Shown: positions 63,257 to 64,000 of the stretch, piece after piece
Layout: the number at the start of each line of letters is the position of its first letter
How positions within the stretch are numbered: the stretch's first letter is position 1
Assembly: GCF_000759345.1 (NCBI RefSeq)
Contig: NZ_JPZL01000001.1
Coordinates: 1,302,001 to 1,366,000, forward strand
Direction of reading: 5' to 3'
Length of the DNA: 64,000 nucleotides
DNA from: Litchfieldella xinjiangensis
GTDB taxonomy: Bacteria > Pseudomonadota > Gammaproteobacteria > Pseudomonadales > Halomonadaceae
Notes under the pieces: generated by a model
Told to the model about the DNA's origin: nothing
Databases searched by the model: none
Seen by the model: the letters and a program-made list of their open reading frames with translations, nothing else
Translations under genes and position numbers: made by a program

Positions 63257-64000
63257 GCGGCTCACTCCCCAGGTTGAGCGCATCGATACGCGTCTCTTTC
63301 AGATGCGCCTGCTTGGCCTCGAGCCCCTGAAAATCGAACAGGTCGCGGTCGGCAAGCTGGGAGGGGGAGACATTGGTCACCGCCTTGAACATGGTTTCCA
63401 GCCGCCCGGGGTGCTTGGCTTCCCACTCGGCGAGCATCTCCTTGACGACCTGACGCTGCAGATTGGGCTGCGAGCCGCACAGGTTGCAGGGAATGATAGG
63501 GAACCCCATCTGGCGGGAAAACTCGGCGATGTCCGCTTCCTTGCAGTAAGCCAAGGGCCGAATGACGATATTCTTGCCATCGTCGGAGAGTAACTTCGGT
63601 GGCATCGCCTTGAGGCTCCCCCCGAAGAACATGTTCAGAAACAACGTCTCGAGAATGTCTTCGCGGTGATGGCCTAGCGCCACCTTGGTGGCACCGATCT
63701 CCTCGGCAAAGCCATACAGGGAACCACGCCGCAACCGTGAGCATAGCGCACAGGTGGTCTTGCCTTCCGGTGTCTTCTCCTTGACCACCGAATAGGTGTC
63801 ACGCTCGAGGATGTGGTAATCGACACCGATCGACTCGAGATACTCAGGCAGGATATGTTCGGGAAATCCGGGTTGCTTCTGATCGAGATTGACGGCGACC
63901 AGCGAAAAATCCACCGGCGCATTGCGCTGCAGATTACGCAGGATTTCGAGCATGGTGTAGGAGTCCTTGCCACCGGACAGACACACCATCACCTTGTCGC
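63246..64000 (-). CDS. ttcA: tRNA 2-thiocytidine(32) synthetase TtcA, 5' end beyond the window
   Basis: The C-terminal 251 residues are in the window; the first 45-55 residues lie past base 64000. The PP-loop [10 protein letters not shown], the two-cysteine motif [11 protein letters not shown] and a third cysteine in PCNLCG hold the 4Fe-4S cluster and activate the sulfur. It thiolates C32 of some tRNAs. In Pseudomonas and relatives ttcA is beside anr, as here. Its stop lies inside the anr 3' end. Confidence 0.95.
   Translation of the reverse strand, partial: DKVMVCLSGGKDSYTMLEILRNLQRNAPVDFSLVAVNLDQKQPGFPEHILPEYLESIGVDYHILERDTYSVVKEKTPEGKTTCALCSRLRRGSLYGFAEEIGATKVALGHHREDILETLFLNMFFGGSLKAMPPKLLSDDGKNIVIRPLAYCKEADIAEFSRQMGFPIIPCNLCGSQPNLQRQVVKEMLAEWEAKHPGRLETMFKAVTNVSPSQLADRDLFDFQGLEAKQAHLKETRIDALNLGSEPLSR

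Overview
The window is a stretch of core chromosome from a GC-rich, halophilic or haloalkaliphilic gammaproteobacterium, most likely Halomonadaceae (Halomonas/Chromohalobacter type). This is inferred from lptD-amgK-murU synteny, two Mrp cation/proton antiporter operons, a PHA-synthesis regulator (PhaR), HiPIP, cbb3 plus caa3-type oxidases, and an Anr/Fnr gene beside the cco cluster. No species can be named from the sequence alone. No prophage, insertion sequence, integrase or CRISPR array is visible.

Layout. 0-9.2 kb: divergent lptD / amgK-murU (envelope biogenesis and cell-wall sugar recycling), an OsmC-family protein, alkA-like, coq7, a HIT hydrolase, a PrkB-type phosphoribulokinase, purD, phaR, rsmE and mltB. 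9.2-21.2 kb: two complete and divergent Mrp antiporter operons. The minus-strand one has separate mrpA and mrpB (A-B-C-D-E-F-G). The plus-strand one has a fused mrpAB followed by C-D-E-F-G. They share a 299-bp intergenic region holding a promoter for the first and a candidate structured leader RNA for the second. 21.2-24.8 kb: hemH, two small unknown proteins and dnaB. 24.9-29.3 kb: a GntR-controlled D-galactonate operon (gntR-dgoD-dgoK-dgoA-lactonase) with a candidate operator. 29.3-34.7 kb: the rpsF-rpsR-DUF2232-rplI operon with a recognisable S6:S18 autoregulatory leader, then rlmB and rnr. 34.9-35.3 kb: three tRNA-Leu(CAG) genes. 35.4-42.2 kb: a membrane-anchored NUC1 nuclease, an Lrp-type stand-alone sensor domain, a caa3-like oxidase (CtaC with a cytochrome c tail; CtaD fused to a subunit III-like domain), DUF2231 and HemJ-like membrane proteins, and a HiPIP. 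42.2-47.1 kb: the prkA-yeaH-spoVR stress operon. 47.4-50.6 kb: ltaE and fadH. 50.7-51.5 kb: a six-gene tRNA operon (Val-Asp-Asp-Asp-Val-Asp) containing a 175-bp tandem duplication. 52.4-63.3 kb: ccoNOQP, ccoGHIS, a TauE/SafE-family protein, a short HemN-like protein and anr, with candidate Anr boxes. The window closes inside ttcA.

How the genes work together. The region combines sodium/pH homeostasis (two Mrp complexes), respiration at high and low oxygen (caa3-like and cbb3 oxidases with the cbb3 maturation set and the Anr regulator) and haem synthesis (hemH, HemN-like, HemJ-like). The rest is housekeeping translation and cell-wall genes. The most distinctive points are the paired Mrp operons with a putative ion-responsive leader RNA, a HemN-like protein that lacks a conserved cysteine and the C-terminal domain, and recent-looking tandem duplication in the tRNA-Asp array.
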